Of a DNA stretch of 64,000 bases, positions 42,111 to 54,357 are shown in pieces. Made by a program: the position numbers and the translations under genes. Under the pieces are notes generated by a model, which saw only the letters and a list, made by a program, of their open reading frames with translations, did no database searches and had not been told where the DNA came from. This DNA is from Ephydatia muelleri (lineage: Eukaryota; Porifera; Demospongiae; Spongillida; Spongillidae). The first letter of the stretch is position 1. Every line of letters begins with the position of its first letter. The stretch is taken from assembly GCA_013339895.1 (NCBI GenBank), contig JABACO010000001.1:26479631-26543630 (forward strand), given 5' to 3'.

Positions 42111-43330
42111 CTGAATAGATGAATTCTAGCTTGCTTTCCATTACTGCAGAAGCATATTGAAACAATACCTCAGCTTCTAAATGTTCAGGTAGCCCTGGAT
42201 ATCGCTATGTTGTAAAAGGCATCCTTGTGGTACATAGCAGCAATGTACTCTGAACATTACACCTACTAGGTTTGAATTAGTTGAGTTAGGAGTCGTCAAA
42301 TCAGTAGTACATTCATCTAGAAGTGCCTAAATATAAGTAACCAATATGTAAATGACAGCTAACTTACCACTGCCATTGGTGATGTATACAATGCAAGACA
42401 AACATTTTCCTGCCACAAATGTAATATGAATGAATGTATGAACAAACCACCCTGTACAACCTACTTCTTGTGAACATATGTAATCAAATGATGTGATGAT
42501 GCTGACTTGTGTGTCACTGTATCTGATCCATTGATCTCTGCTCCTAACAAGGCATGTGTCTATGTGCATGAAGGAAATTATAATGCAGTGTAAGGTACTA
42601 TTTGATTTTAAATAATATTTACAGTGGCCTTTTCCTGCATGTGTGCCATGATGAATCTGCAGTTTTTTTAGTAGTACAACGCACATGAATACTACTATAT
42701 ACAAAACACTAGATACTTACCACCAGTGCAGAAAGTTCATATTTTGGCTTGTTCGTGGCATGTAAGTATGACACATGCTCTACACTGTATGCACAAATGT
42801 GGTTTACAGTTGTGTACATGAAATTGAAAAGACATTACCATGGCAAAAAAACTCTACAATTCAACTTCTAGATAGTGAAACTTAATCACAATGAATCATC
42901 ATATGGCTAGGAAATGAAACTTCCCGACTATGAATGTCCAGATGCTGATTACACTTTTCACACTCCCTGGCAAGATAGAAACGTAACAAACAATGCTTGG
43001 GACAAATTGAATTTATTACACATGGGGACCTTCCACTTCATTCAAGAAAGAGTCAATCCACATTTTCATCAATTCCATTATACTTACTTCTTGATGCTCT
43101 TCTATAGACTACAAGATATTACTGACCAATAAGTAGTTTTGCACACAGGCTATACATAATAAATACATAATGTGACAAATTATCTCAATAATTAGATAAT
43201 ACCTTTGAGCAGCAAATGGCTTTTTTATGCACAGTTGTCGCAAAAAGCTGGCGATACTTGGATAGCACCTATATAGGTATCCAATTCCAAAGGTATTGTT
43301 GTGTACATGAAAACAGTAACGTTTCAGACA
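42110..43330. other. Upstream of the Ulp1-like gene, no certain exon
   Basis: A small exon-like piece at 42,409-42,368 (minus, GGCAG acceptor, GTAAGTT donor) may be an N-terminal exon. Open frames at 42,327-42,704 (minus) and 42,914-43,132 (plus) have no recognised domain. Confidence 0.35.
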
Positions 43331-43337
43331 CTACTTT

Positions 43338-46300
43338 AGGCTATAGTATAGAAGCACTCAGATAAGGTTCCTTGACGTCACTGCACTCACTCCATTACCC
43401 CATGTCCTCTAGTTTTGATGCCAAATTTGACAAAGCCATGGTGTGTGGGTGTGTGTACACAAGTGGAATGGACTGGCATAGGGAGGGGTGTACTGGTGAG
43501 GCTATAGTATAGAAGCACTCAGATAAGGTTCCTTGATGTCACTGCACTCACTCCATTACCCCATGTCCTCTAGTTTTGATGTACATAATTGACAAAGCCA
43601 TGGTGTGTGTGTGTGTGTGTGTGTACACAAGTGGAATGGACTGGCATAGGGAGGGGTGGACTGGTGAGGCTATAGTATAGATGAACTCAGATAAGGTTCC
43701 TTGATGTCACTGCACTCACAGCATTACCCCATGTCCGCTAGTTTTGATGACAAAATTTGACAAAGCTATGGTGTGTGTGTGGGTGTGTGTACACAAGTGG
43801 AATGGACTGGCATAGGGAGGGGTGGACTGGTGAGGCTATAGTATAGAAGCACTCAGATAAGGTTCCTTGATGTCACTGCACTCACTTCATTACCCCATGT
43901 CCTCTAGTTTTGATGCCAAATTTGACAAAGCCATGGTGTGTGGGTGTGTGTACACAAGTGGAATGGACTGGCATAGGGAGGGGTGTACTGGTGAGGCTAT
44001 AGTATAGAAGCACTCAGATAAGGTTCCTTGATGTCACTGCACTCACTCCATTACCCCATGTCCTCTAGTTTTGATGTACATAATTGACATAGCCATGGTG
44101 TGTGTGTGTGTGTGTGTGTACACAAGTGGAATGGACTGGCATAGGGAGGGGTGGACTGGTGAGGCTATAGTATAGATGAACTCAGATAAGGTTCCTTGAT
44201 GTCACTGCACTCACAGCATTACCCCATGCCCTCTAGTTTTGATGACAAAATTTGACAAAGCTATGGTGTGTGTGTGGGTGTGTGTACACAAGTGGAATGG
44301 ACTGGCATAGGGAGGGGTGGACTGGTGAGGCTATAGTATAGAAGCACTCAGATAAGGTTCCTTGATGTCACTGCACTCACTTCATTACCCCATGTCCTCT
44401 AGTTTTGATGACAAAATTTGAAAAGCCATGGTATGTGGGTGTGTGTACACAGGTTGAATGGACTGGCATATGGAGGGGTGGACTGGTGAGGCTATAGTAT
44501 AGAAGCACGCAGATAAGGTCACTTGATGTCACTGCACTCACAACATTACCCCATGTCCTCTAGTTTTGATGACAAAATTTGACAAAGCCATGGTATGTGG
44601 GTGTGTGTACACAGGTTGAATGGACTGGCATAAGGAGGGGTGGACTGGTGAGGCTATAGTATAGAAGCACTCAGATAAGGTTCCTTGATGTCACTGCACT
44701 CACTCCATTACCCCATGTCCTCTAGTTTTGATGTACATAATTGACAAAGCCATGGTGTGTGTGTGTGTGTGTGTGTGTACACAAGTGGAATGGACTGGCA
44801 TAGGGAGGGGTGGACTGGTGAGGCTATAGTATAGATGCACTCAGATAAGGTTCCTTGATGTCACTGCACTCACAGCATTACCCCATGTCCTCTAGTTTTG
44901 ATGACAAAATTTGACAAAGCTATGGTGTGTGTGTGGGTGTGTGTACACAAGTGGAATGGACTGGCATAGGGTGGGGTGGACTGGTGAGGCTATAGTATAG
45001 AAGCACTCAGATAAGGTTCCTTGATGTCACTGCACTCACAGCATTACCCCATGTCCTCTAGTTTTGATGACTAAATTTGACAAAGCCATGGTGTGTGGGT
45101 GTGTGTACACAAGTGGAATGGACTGGCATAGGGAGGGGTGGACTGGTGAGGCTATAGTATAGAAGCACTCAGATAAGGTTCCTTGATGTCACTGCACTCA
45201 CTTCATTACCCCATGTCCTCTAGTTTTGATGACCATATTTGACAAAGCCATGGTGTGTGGGTGTGTGTACACAAGTGGAATGGACTGGCATAGGGAGGGG
45301 TGGACTGGTGAGGCTATAGTATAGAAGCAAGCACTCAGATAAGGTTCCTTGATGTCACTGCACTCACTTCATTACCCCATGTCCTCTAGTTTTGATGGCA
45401 AAATTTGACAAAGCCATGGTGTGTGGGTGTGTGTACACAAGTGGAATGGACTGGCATAAGGAGGGGTGGACTGGTGAGGCTATAGTATAGAAGCACTCAG
45501 ATAAGGTCACTTGATGTCACTGCACTCACAACATTACCCCATGTCCTCTAGTTTTGATGACAAAATTTGACAAAGCCATGGTATGTGTGTGTACACAGGT
45601 TGAATGGACTGGCATAAGGAGGGGTGGACTGGTGAGGCTATAGTATTGAAGCACTCAGATAAGGTTCCTTGATGTCACTGCGCTCACTTCATTACCCCAT
45701 GTCCTCTAGTTTTGATGGCAAAATTTGACAAAGCCATGGTGTGTGGGTGTGTGTACACAAGTGAAATGGACTGGCATAAGGAGGGGTGGACTGGTGAGGC
45801 TATAGTATAGAAGCACTCAGATAAGGTTCCTTGATGTCACTGCACTCACTCCATTACCCCATGTCCTCTAGTTTTGATGACAGAATTTGACAAAGCCATG
45901 GTGTGTGGGTGTGTGTACACAAGTGGAATGGACTGGCATAGGGAGGGGTGGACTGGTGAGGCTATAGTATAGAAGCACTCAGATAAGGTTCATTGATGTC
46001 ACTGCACTCACTCCATTACCCCATGTCCTCTAGTTTTGATGACAAAATTTGACAAAGCTATGGTGTGTGTGTGTGTGTGTGTTTGTGTGTACACAAGTGG
46101 AATGGACTGGCATAGGGAGGGGTGGACTGGTGAGGCTATAGTATAGAAGCACTCAGATAAGGTCCCTTGATGTCACTGCACTCAAGGAATTACTTTAGGT
46201 CCTCTGGTTCTGATGACCAAAGTTGACAAAGCCAAGGTGTGTGGGTGTGTGTACACAATTGACTGGCATCGGGAGGGGTGGACTGTTGAGGCTATAGTAT

Positions 46301-46510
46301 AGAAGCATTCAGATAAGGTCACTTGATGTCACTGCACTCACAACATTACCCCATGTCCTCTGGTTCTGATGACCAAAGTTGACAAAGCCATGGTGTGGGT
46401 GTGTGCACACAAGCAGAATGGACTGGCTTAGGGAGGGGTGGACTGGTGAGGCTATAGTATAGAAACATTCAGATAATGTCAATTGATGTCTCTGCACTCA
46501 CTATAGGTCA
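43338..46510. repeat. Minisatellite of about 163 bp, 20 copies, with higher-order units
   Basis: Twenty units begin GGCTATAGTATAGAAGCACT near 43,339, 43,499, 43,667, 43,833, 43,995, 44,163, 44,329, 44,490, 44,651, 44,820, 44,988, 45,148, 45,312, 45,477, 45,636, 45,797, 45,959, 46,133, 46,288 and 46,448. Each ends GGGAGGGGTGGACTGGTGA after a TG run and CACAAGTGGAATGGACTGGC. Units 1-3 and 4-6 form two copies of an A-B-C trimer, with B-C again at units 9-10. The last three units are the most diverged. Confidence 0.93.
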
Positions 46511-46512
46511 CG

Positions 46513-46960
46513 ATGCGATGCCGTTCATGTAATGTATTAAATATGCATGCATTGGGTAAGCGTGTGACACAAATTTCAATGAATGCACGCGCCGTTGCAG
46601 GTGTTAATGAAGTTAATTGTTTAGGCTGTGGAATGTGGGGCCAACTTCTAATCGGTCGGTCAAGAGAGGTCCTACATACATGTAGATATTTTATACGAAT
46701 TAAATATCTATGGGTCCTACAGCCCTGTATGATTAACGTTGTGGATCATGTCCTGCGTTTGCAAGGGATTGAATCCAACTGCAGTAGAGAAGTGTCTGCA
46801 AGAAGATGGGATGAAGGCTTTCAGACAGAGTGGAGTGGAGTCGGGCCTGATGGGGAGGAGGGAGTGGAGCATGATAGGGAGGAGGCCTCCAGTGAGGGAC
46901 GTACTGTACCCCAAGCGTACGTAGAAACGATTATCACTGTAAACAGTATAATCCACGTAG
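46513..46960. other. No gene supported
   Basis: A 152-codon open frame (46,513-46,971) has no recognisable domain and ends in minisatellite-like GGGGAGGAGGGAGTGGAGCATG sequence, so I do not call it a gene. Confidence 0.4.
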
Positions 46961-47032
46961 CGGTAATGTAATCCATGCACCCGCAGCTGTTGGGTATCTG
47001 GTTCTGGGTACGAGACTAAAGCGTAGTTGGGT

Positions 47033-47140
47033 TAGTCTCGTACCCAGACCCATATCGCAGCTGCGGATGGATTACATCACCGCCGCGTAGCGGTGATGTA
47101 ATCCATCCGCAGCTGCGATGTGGGTCTCGGTACGAGACTA
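47033..47140. repeat. 108-bp palindrome (50-bp arms)
   Basis: Left arm TAGTCTCGTACCCAGACCCA.. and right arm ..GTGGGTCTCGGTACGAGACTA, two mismatches, 8-bp loop CCGCGTAG. A third partial arm lies at 46,957-47,019. It resembles the ends of a fold-back element and would form a cruciform. Confidence 0.88.
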
Positions 47141-47188
47141 TAGTATGTAGCCCGAACCTTCGCGAAAGTGGGGCTACATCCAACCATG

Positions 47189-47229
47189 CATAGATAGTAT
47201 AGTAAGTAATATTTACTATACTATCTATG
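47189..47229. repeat. Perfect 17-bp-arm palindrome
   Basis: CATAGATAGTATAGTAA, a 7-bp spacer, and its exact inverse ending at 47,229. It is AT-rich and lies just beside the larger palindrome. Confidence 0.85.
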
Positions 47230-47441
47230 ATCCAACTAACTAAGTTCATGCAGGCCTAGGTATCTCGAGAAGTATATACCCCTATGTACGAGAGAGTACG
47301 GAGATTATAAGGATGACATTAACACACTAGACATCACATAGGCCTTGTAATGGGTACGTACGCAGAGAAGCACGTGTCGATCATCATTTAGTCGGGGACC
47401 GTTCGATTGTCTGGTCCCCAGACAATAGTAGTTGATTCAGC

Positions 47442-49228
47442 CAGAGATAATATATAAAGGGATTGGAAACGCATCACGTGCGCCCATAGAGTCTATGCTT
47501 GACCATCCGACCATGTGTGAATCGCACGTGTTGCAAAGTGTGAAACGGGGTCTAAAAATCGATTATTTGTTCCAACCGAGAAGAAGAGGAACTTTTCACT
47601 GCTGTGGTTAGGTAGGCTACTACAGGCACCACTTGCTGTTCTATTCTAAAAAGGCTAAAACTGTTCCGTCGCGCTGTTTTTAGCGTTATTAGGCCAAAAT
47701 GGCAATTTTCCGTAGCGCCGTTTTTTGTGGGACAAAATCTTAGCAATCGTGAGCCTCTACGTTATGAAAATCACTATAAAGCATGCTAGGTGATTGAACT
47801 TTTGCGTGGTGTAGTTTGTTTGTAACGACTGTGCTCGGAAGTGGGCCAGTACAATGTCGGGTAGGGTAATTTTGTGGGACAGTTCACCCCTCGTCGAGCA
47901 CGTTTGGTATCTAAAACTTATATTGTCTTGTAGATGTTGCTTTATATTTTTGCGTCCAGGTACTTTTATGTATAACTCACGAATGTTTCACGGCATGCGC
48001 TTCTTCAAAGGTGATGGGTAGAAGAAAATTTAGACTGGGGATACACCGAAAGAACGAAGAACGAGCGAAGCATTCTTTCATCGTGTCTATACAACGCACG
48101 GATGTCGTTGTTCACGTTTCCACTCTGGCTGTTACAACATCTGAACTCGAGACTCCAGTTGATCCGTCGCCGTTGACGTGCTCTGTACCGCTGATAGTGA
48201 TATCAGAAGGTGTTGTTCAAACTCTCGATGCTCTTGCTACACGGCTCCGTTTGCTAAATCCTTTTACATCTTGGACAGTGGCTGATCAAGGTGTTCTAAT
48301 CATTTCTAAAATGCATTTTGTAGTCACACAGAGTCCCAAAGTATTTAGCTACTGTGTAAGCATAAATCAAGAACTTCAGTGGTCATTGAGCATTCAGAAC
48401 AAAGTGATCAGTCTTGATGCATGCTTGTACCTTGCTCTCGTGTTTTTCTGGGGTAGTGAATAGTAGATACGTGTGCATCTAAGTATTGGCCCATGGTATA
48501 TCAGTATGCTGGTCATTTTATGTTTAAGGAATTAATCAAATCCAGATGCACAGTTACAGATGTATCAAGTTTCTCCAACCCTGGACTTACATACTCGGAA
48601 TACAGTGCACTAAGATATGCAGCAGGATATGTTCCTCGTGCGTTAAAAAAGAAAGTGGTTCGGTCATCATATTCCGAGGAAAGTAAAACTGATTTGTTAA
48701 ACTGTCTTGATGACATGGTGGGTACGGATGATGTTCAGTGTGACTCAGCCGATTGGATTAAGTGTGTCAATCGAGGAGGCCTGATGTTTGTCAATGATCT
48801 CACCTTTGAGATTTTTGTTGCTATGGAACTTGAAATCCGTAACCATCTGCAAGCTTGTCAGCCTGTAAACATGTTAACAGTAGTAACACCAGCAATTAAG
48901 AGCAATGATGATGTTTTATTATATTGGTCAATGATCAGTGCAGGCTCTGGAAATACCTTACTGGACATGGTGATAAATATGTGGGTTTGTGTTCGGGGAT
49001 TCTCTTATTCCAGTGCATGGATTGAAAAGTATAAGGAAGTCCAAAAAACAACAACGCAGAAGTCCAAAGGGCTTAGGAAGCAACTGTAGTACTACTTGTA
49101 TTTTTTTGTGCAAAAAAAATGTTCACAGTGCTTGTGGGTTTGATGAACATATAAGGATTCGGTACGGATGGCACGCGTTAATACGTGATAAGTGGGCTCG
49201 TTTCCAATCCCTTTATATATTATCTCTG
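47442..49228 (+). mobile_element. DNA transposon with 30-bp perfect TIRs and 7-bp target duplication
   Basis: Both ends carry a 30-bp inverted repeat starting CAGAGATAATATATAAAGGG and continuing ATTGGAAACG, without mismatch. ATTCAGC flanks both sides (47,435-47,441 and 49,229-49,235), a clear 7-bp target-site duplication. The 1,787-bp element holds two plus-strand open frames of one transposase-like protein. Perfect ends suggest recent movement. A 7-bp duplication fits P-like or Dada-type elements; the family is not named here. Confidence 0.9.
48011..49089 (+). CDS. Transposase-like protein in two open frames (frameshift near 48.47 kb)
   Basis: Frame 1 (48,011-48,463, 150 codons) starts MGRRKFRLGIHRKNEERAKH and has no named domain. 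Frame 2 (48,493-49,089, and open a little upstream from SKYWP) reads GLTYSEYSALRYAAGYVPRA, DSADWIKCVNRGGLMFVNDL, DDVLLYWSMI and WVCVRGFSYSSAWIEKYKEV, ending TTTQKSKGLRKQL. The YxAGYV...VxRGGL...VRGFxx..W...QKSKGLRK pattern recurs in many unnamed sponge and coral proteins. Its AGYV and RGGL blocks recall the C-terminal half of P-element/THAP9 transposases (inference). The TIRs around it support a transposase role. Confidence 0.7.
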
Positions 49229-49389
49229 ATTCAGCTACATCAGTGGTTGGCCAAATTAAAACTTACTACTGCGCCATGCGGTTCAATACGTCAGCGTGTT
49301 CTGAAGCTGAAAGAACTCCTCCCTCGTTACCTTCTTACCATGCAAGGTGAAGTACGCGCGATGCGGGAGTAAGGGTGCATGTGCGTATT

Positions 49390-49441
<52 letters not shown>

Positions 49442-49446
49442 TGTGT

Positions 49447-49485
<39 letters not shown>

Positions 49486-49504
49486 CATTATGAGTGTATG
49501 CTGA

Positions 49505-49976
49505 CAGCCCCGGATCCAGCATAGCCTTGGGGGGGGGGCGGCCGCCCCCCCCATCGCGTATGAAATGCCGCCCCCTGGTAGCTTTTGCCGCCCCCCCCCC
49601 CCCCCCCCCCCCCCCTTCCCGACGACAAAGATCTACAGATAACGTGTTGCGCCATACTTAAAAGTCCCGATAACTCAGTTGTACGGACAAATGTCAACGA
49701 AGCGGTGGAGCACGACAGGGCAGGTGCGGAGTGGACCCGTTTGCCGTGATGTTTCTTGTGTTTTAGTAGAGAATGCGTGCATGTGAGTGAGGAATTGATT
49801 AATGTAACTTGCCGACTGCACCCCCCCCCCCCCCCCCCGTCGTAAGCGGACTGCTCCCCCCCCCCCCCCCGTCGTAAGCGGACTGCACCCCCCTCCTCCG
49901 TTCAAACAGCTTCGCATACATTGCCGCCCCTCTGGTAAACCGCCCCCCCCATAGCAAATTCCTGGATCCGGGGCTG
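49505..49976. mobile_element. hAT-type MITE with poly-G/poly-C
   Basis: Ends CAGCCCCGGATCCAG and, inverted, CTGGATCCGGGGCTG. The left flank TGTATGCT (followed by GA) and right flank TGTATGCA suggest an imperfect 8-bp duplication. Inside are poly-C runs and three GTCGTAAGCGGACTGC-type units, as at 1.7-2.0 kb. It has no coding capacity. Confidence 0.7.
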
Positions 49977-50318
49977 TGTATGCATGCGTGTGTTTGTGAA
50001 CAGTACAGCGGAGAGAAGTGTGCGTTGTGTGTCCTTATCAATTTAAAATCTTTTTGTCTTGTATGGGCATTTTTGAACAGGTGATTGGATGTGTTCACAC
50101 CTGCGTTGTGCCTGTAAGATATGCTCCTTAATTAGGGAATGTGTGGGTGTGTCTCTCGTCCCACAGCTATCTCGTGACACATCTGCAGATCTCAAGTCAC
50201 AAACAGATGAGCATGTTCAGTTCCTTGCGCACCAGACCTGTGTTGAAGGTGGGCTTGTTGCCTAGGAGATAAGATACTTTATTTCATGTGTGTGTGTGTG
50301 TTTATGTGTGTGTGTGTA

Positions 50319-50385
<67 letters not shown>

Positions 50386-50639
50386 ACTGAGTTTCTGCAT
50401 GTGGTCATCATGCGAGAAAAGTACAGGGTATGTTGTGTGTGAAGATGCATTCCTTTTAATCCACACCAATGAGAGCTTGCAACCAAGTGACCTAAGAGCA
50501 AACCTCAAAACCACTTCACACACACATGTACACACATCTGTACACATCAGAGATAATATATAAATATTATCTCTGTACACATATTCAAAGCTCACACACA
50601 CACACACACACACATGCACACAGATCTTGGTCATTGATA

Positions 50640-50880
50640 TAGCTCATGCCACCAGTGAGGAGATGACTGGCTATGTGGCCACTTGATATTGGAGGTTCTA
50701 CTCTGCCCATAACATCACCCTGACCAATCAGGTGACCCATCTGACCACACCTCCTTACCTGAGCCAATGAACTTCTACCAGCAGAGGGTGGTGGAAGTGG
50801 AGCCTGGGGAGGAGGGAGGATTTCCCAGGATCACTAAGATGGCTGACGAGCTCAATAACCTGAAGGACGCTCTGACAGGC
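50640..50880 (+). pseudogene. LIPT1-like fragment, second copy
   Basis: Matches 34,595-34,756 of the LIPT1-like gene: TACTCTGCCCATAACATCAC, then QQRVVEVEPGEEGGFPRITK and MADELNNLKDALTG. The upstream exons are absent and are replaced by sequence related to the 37.8-kb repeat. It is a duplicated 3' fragment. Confidence 0.7.
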
Positions 50881-51274
50881 AAGACAGCTTTAGACTGTGG
50901 GTGTGGATGTAGTGGTGTGGGTGGTTTGTTGTTGGCTGTGTTTTTGGTGTGGCATTGTGACCACGTGCATCTCCCTTTCCAAACTCACACACACAAACAC
51001 ACACATATGCAAATACATTGGTCTACAGGTACTCTGTTATGGAGATCTCGTGTTCTTGCGGTGTTTCAGCAGTTACAAACCTCCAACAGTCACGAAAGAG
51101 CAGTTGTGTCATGGTTGATGACTTGGATACTCAGTTTTGTGTGATTAAGATTAAAAATAAATTGTTTATGTGAAAGGAGGAAAGGTAGAATACAATTTTG
51201 GGTTACGTTAGTCGCGCGTCCACCGTACTGCACAGTATTCTTGGGCGGTGACAACTGTGTTAGTAAATGATATT

Positions 51275-51698
51275 GGGCTATTCCATAAAATAATTGTACA
51301 CCCCTACTGATGACCAAAAAAGTTGTCCAGAGGGGGTCCAATGGTAATGTCCTAGAGGGATGTTCTATTGCAGTGAGATGTGTCCAGAGGGGGGTCCAAT
51401 GGCAATGATGGCAATGTCCTAGGGGTGTCGCACAGTGAGATGTGTCCGGATGGGTTTCAAAGGTAATGCTCTAGGGGGTATCCTACATCAGGATGTGCTC
51501 AGAGGGGGTTCAATGGTAATGTCCTAGGGGGTGTCCTACATCGAGATGTGTCCAGAGGGGGTTGTGCAGGGAAGTGTGTCCAGAGGGGGTCCAAAATAAA
51601 TGTCCTGGGGGGGTATGGTGTAGAGGCTTTATGTCCTGGGGGGGATACCTTGATATTAGTCATCAGTAGGGGTGTACAATTATATTATGGAATAGCCC
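51275..51698. mobile_element. Inverted-repeat element (MITE) with 40-bp TIRs
   Basis: Left end GGGCTATTCCATAAAATAAT.. and right end, inverted, GGGCTATTCCATAATATAAT.., 40 bp with one mismatch. ATT occurs on both flanks (51,272-51,274 and 51,699-51,701), a possible 3-bp duplication. The interior is a degenerate tandem repeat of about 50-60 bp with GATGTGTCCAGAGGGGGT and AATGTCCTAGGGGG. Non-coding. Confidence 0.82.
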
Positions 51699-52609
51699 AT
51701 TAATTTTATTCAGCATGGCGATGTGTGTGTATCAAAGATCTGCGACCTGGGATGAAAAATGTCACCTGCACGTTCATAGTTATTGACAAGGGTCGGTATA
51801 TACGTCTCCTTTTTTTTTTTCAAAACAAAACCAAACGTGCGAGCATGCGTTTATTCAGCGCGGTTTGCTTTGATGCACCAACAGGTGCACAAAAGATGGC
51901 AGCGTGGTTAGAAAGTGTCGCGTAGCCGACAAAACGGGGAGTATGTTTTTCTCGCTTTGGAACGAACGATCGAGAGTGGAGACATCTTGAAATTGATATT
52001 GCGAATGCATATCAGGCTGGGGACGAGACTAATGTGTGCATGTGAACAATAATAAGAAAGGTGTGTGTGTGTGTGTGTGTGTGTGAAGTGCCCACATGCT
52101 TAATTAAACTAATGTCCACTTTCCAACATCTCTCACACAACACTACATGTGACATTATGGGGCACCTCCCCCACACATAGTCACAACCTCTGTTACCATG
52201 GAGATTAGCCACACTCCAGATGCCACACTGGCTGTACACATTACCACCTTACCAATTGCCCCACCCCTAACCACCTTAGTACCCATCTCCTGCCTCCTCC
52301 CCTGACCCTGTCTTTTCTTTGTAGGCACAGACTTTCCAAGAAGAGCTCATTCAAGGCACCTCATCAAATAGGTGACCAAGACAAAGTCCCAATACTGCAT
52401 ACATGGATTTTCCCATAGCAGATGGCAATACTGATGTACTCTATGAAGCTAAAAATAGCAAACACATGACACTCCATTTTAATCTGTATGCAAATAAAAT
52501 TATTCTTTTTAGAAAGCATGTACATTGTAATATATGTCCAAGGCAAACAAAGATGGTGAAAGGATGGAGAGCCATGCCTCTTGTGACCTCCATCACCTTT
52601 ACCACAAGA

Positions 52610-52755
52610 TGGGGAGGATCGCAATGGGGAGGAGGGAGTGGATCGCAATGGGGAGGAGGGAATGGATCGCAATGGGGAGGAGGGAGTGGATTGCAATGGG
52701 GAGGAGGGAGTGGATCGCGATGGGGAGGAGGGAGTGGAGGGTGATGGGGAGGAGG
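52610..52755. repeat. 24-bp minisatellite, short allele-like copy
   Basis: About six copies of the unit found at 8.6 kb, with the same flanks. It shows length change since the segmental duplication. Confidence 0.85.
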
Positions 52756-54039
52756 GAGTGGGGTTTCTACCAAAGTGAGAGTGGTTCAAGAGTGGGCACC
52801 TCCCCTTGGAGCAGACCCTCGATGTCAGTCAGTGGGTGTGGCTTGAGCAGATCAGCCAATGGGAGACCAGAGCAGACTAGATCAGCAAGGTAGTACCTGA
52901 TCTTGGCCATCCTGTGAAGATCATGTGATGGTCATGTGACCTACAATGGTACCATTCCTCTGACAGGTCATGTGACCTACGTGTAGTATTTATGATGTTA
53001 GAATTGCAGTGAAGGCGTTTCAAGTGTTCCTCGATCCTTCCTCCTTTACCCCTACACCTGTGTGGTCAGGACATAAGGGATATCCCATCACCACTCCCCC
53101 CTCCCTTGTCCTTCATACCATACACATGTCACCACTCTTGTATGAGATCTTCTAACTGTTGTGTGATGAGGGATGGCCTGCCCCTGTACTGCTACCAGCT
53201 AAGGGGGAGGAGGTGAAGGGGAGGAGGGGAGGGAGGAGGGGAGGTGGAAGAGCGATGGCCTGCCCCTGTACTAAGGGGGAGGAGGGGAAGGGGAGGCAGG
53301 TTGAGGGAGGGGAGGGGGAGGAGGTGTGGAAGAAAGATTAATTTGGTTGAAATATGTTTGTATCTAGAGACATAATTACATCATCTAGAGTGTGTGATGT
53401 GTTTCCAATCTCACTTTATATGGGTCAGCTGGGGTCTATGCACAAAAGCTGTCTAGACATGTGTCCTGGCTGATGGAGGGAAGGGGGTGGAGCCAGTAGT
53501 GGGAACACAGGAGGTCCTCTGAGGTCAACTGGTGGAGCATGCAGTAGTAATGGAGGTAAAAGACTGAAGTTCCACCTTGAGGTTCCATCCAGTACTGCCC
53601 GTCTTGTCTAGAGCTACACAGCAAGAGCACTGCGGGAAATGAGGGGAGTTGTACACACATTCAAGGAGCCATATAAGTGCTGTTGATGGCCATGTAATCT
53701 CCATGCTCACATGCAGGGACAATGGAGATGTAGTCACAACAGGATGCAACACACCAATATAGCAATTAGTCTAGGGTCAAGCTCCTACCCTAATCTCATC
53801 ACACAGATGCCATTAGCACTCATATATGATTAGACACCTGTATGAGGTGATTACCCCTGATGAGGGGAGGGGAGGGAAGAGGGAGGGAGGGGAGGGAGGG
53901 GAGAAGGATATGTAAGCTACATTATTAGCATCAGTAGTCATGACAACGCAGGATCCTGGTTGTCTTTTACTTTAATCCCCCCCCCCCCCCACCACTTAAA
54001 ATTCATCCGATTCAATCTACAAGTTATTAACACACTAAG

Positions 54040-54357
54040 TAATACAAATCACATGGGATATTGTTCAGCGAGGTGTGTTATGATTTAGCCAAATGCAGCT
54101 GGTCCCCACCAAATCCTGTACTCTGGGAGATACATGTATGTAAGCAAGAATGCACTCCTCGCGCATCATGCGTTTGCACGAGCTCCATATTCCTTCCACT
54201 CCTTGCGTGTGCAACCTGGTGAGGGGTCCACAAAATGGAGCGAATGATTGACAGTGTTATGAATGTTTCCTGTGGTTGCAGCTATCTGATTATAGGCGCT
54301 CCGCTCTTCACTGCATACGATACTGCCTGGTCTCATGTGAGCTGCAATAAGCTCCAC
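54040..54357 (-). pseudogene. Merlin/ISXO2-like transposase relic, copy 2
   Basis: Paralogue of the 10.1-kb relic with more upstream sequence: IAAHMRPGSIVCSEERSAYN, then QIAATTGNIHNTVNHSLHFVD, then PSPGCTRKEWKEYG. The catalytic Asp-Glu-Trp is here SEER, and the HTxxVEG motif has become TRKEWKE, so it is inactive. The left part is interrupted by small deletions. Confidence 0.78.

Noticed and set aside
42368-42409. Exon-like piece reading KMFVLHCIHHQWQ as the Ulp1 catalytic His strand
   Set aside because: It lies upstream of the WIDSKVN exon, so the order is wrong, and a better HW exon (PVHKPQHWSLL) exists at 41.7 kb in frame with the Asp exon.
43338-46510. Periodic repeats as a CRISPR array
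   Set aside because: Units are head-to-tail with no unique spacers and the genome is eukaryotic. It is a minisatellite.
46513-46971. 152-codon open frame as a gene
   Set aside because: No domain or splice support, and it runs into minisatellite-like GGGGAGGAGGGAGTGG sequence.
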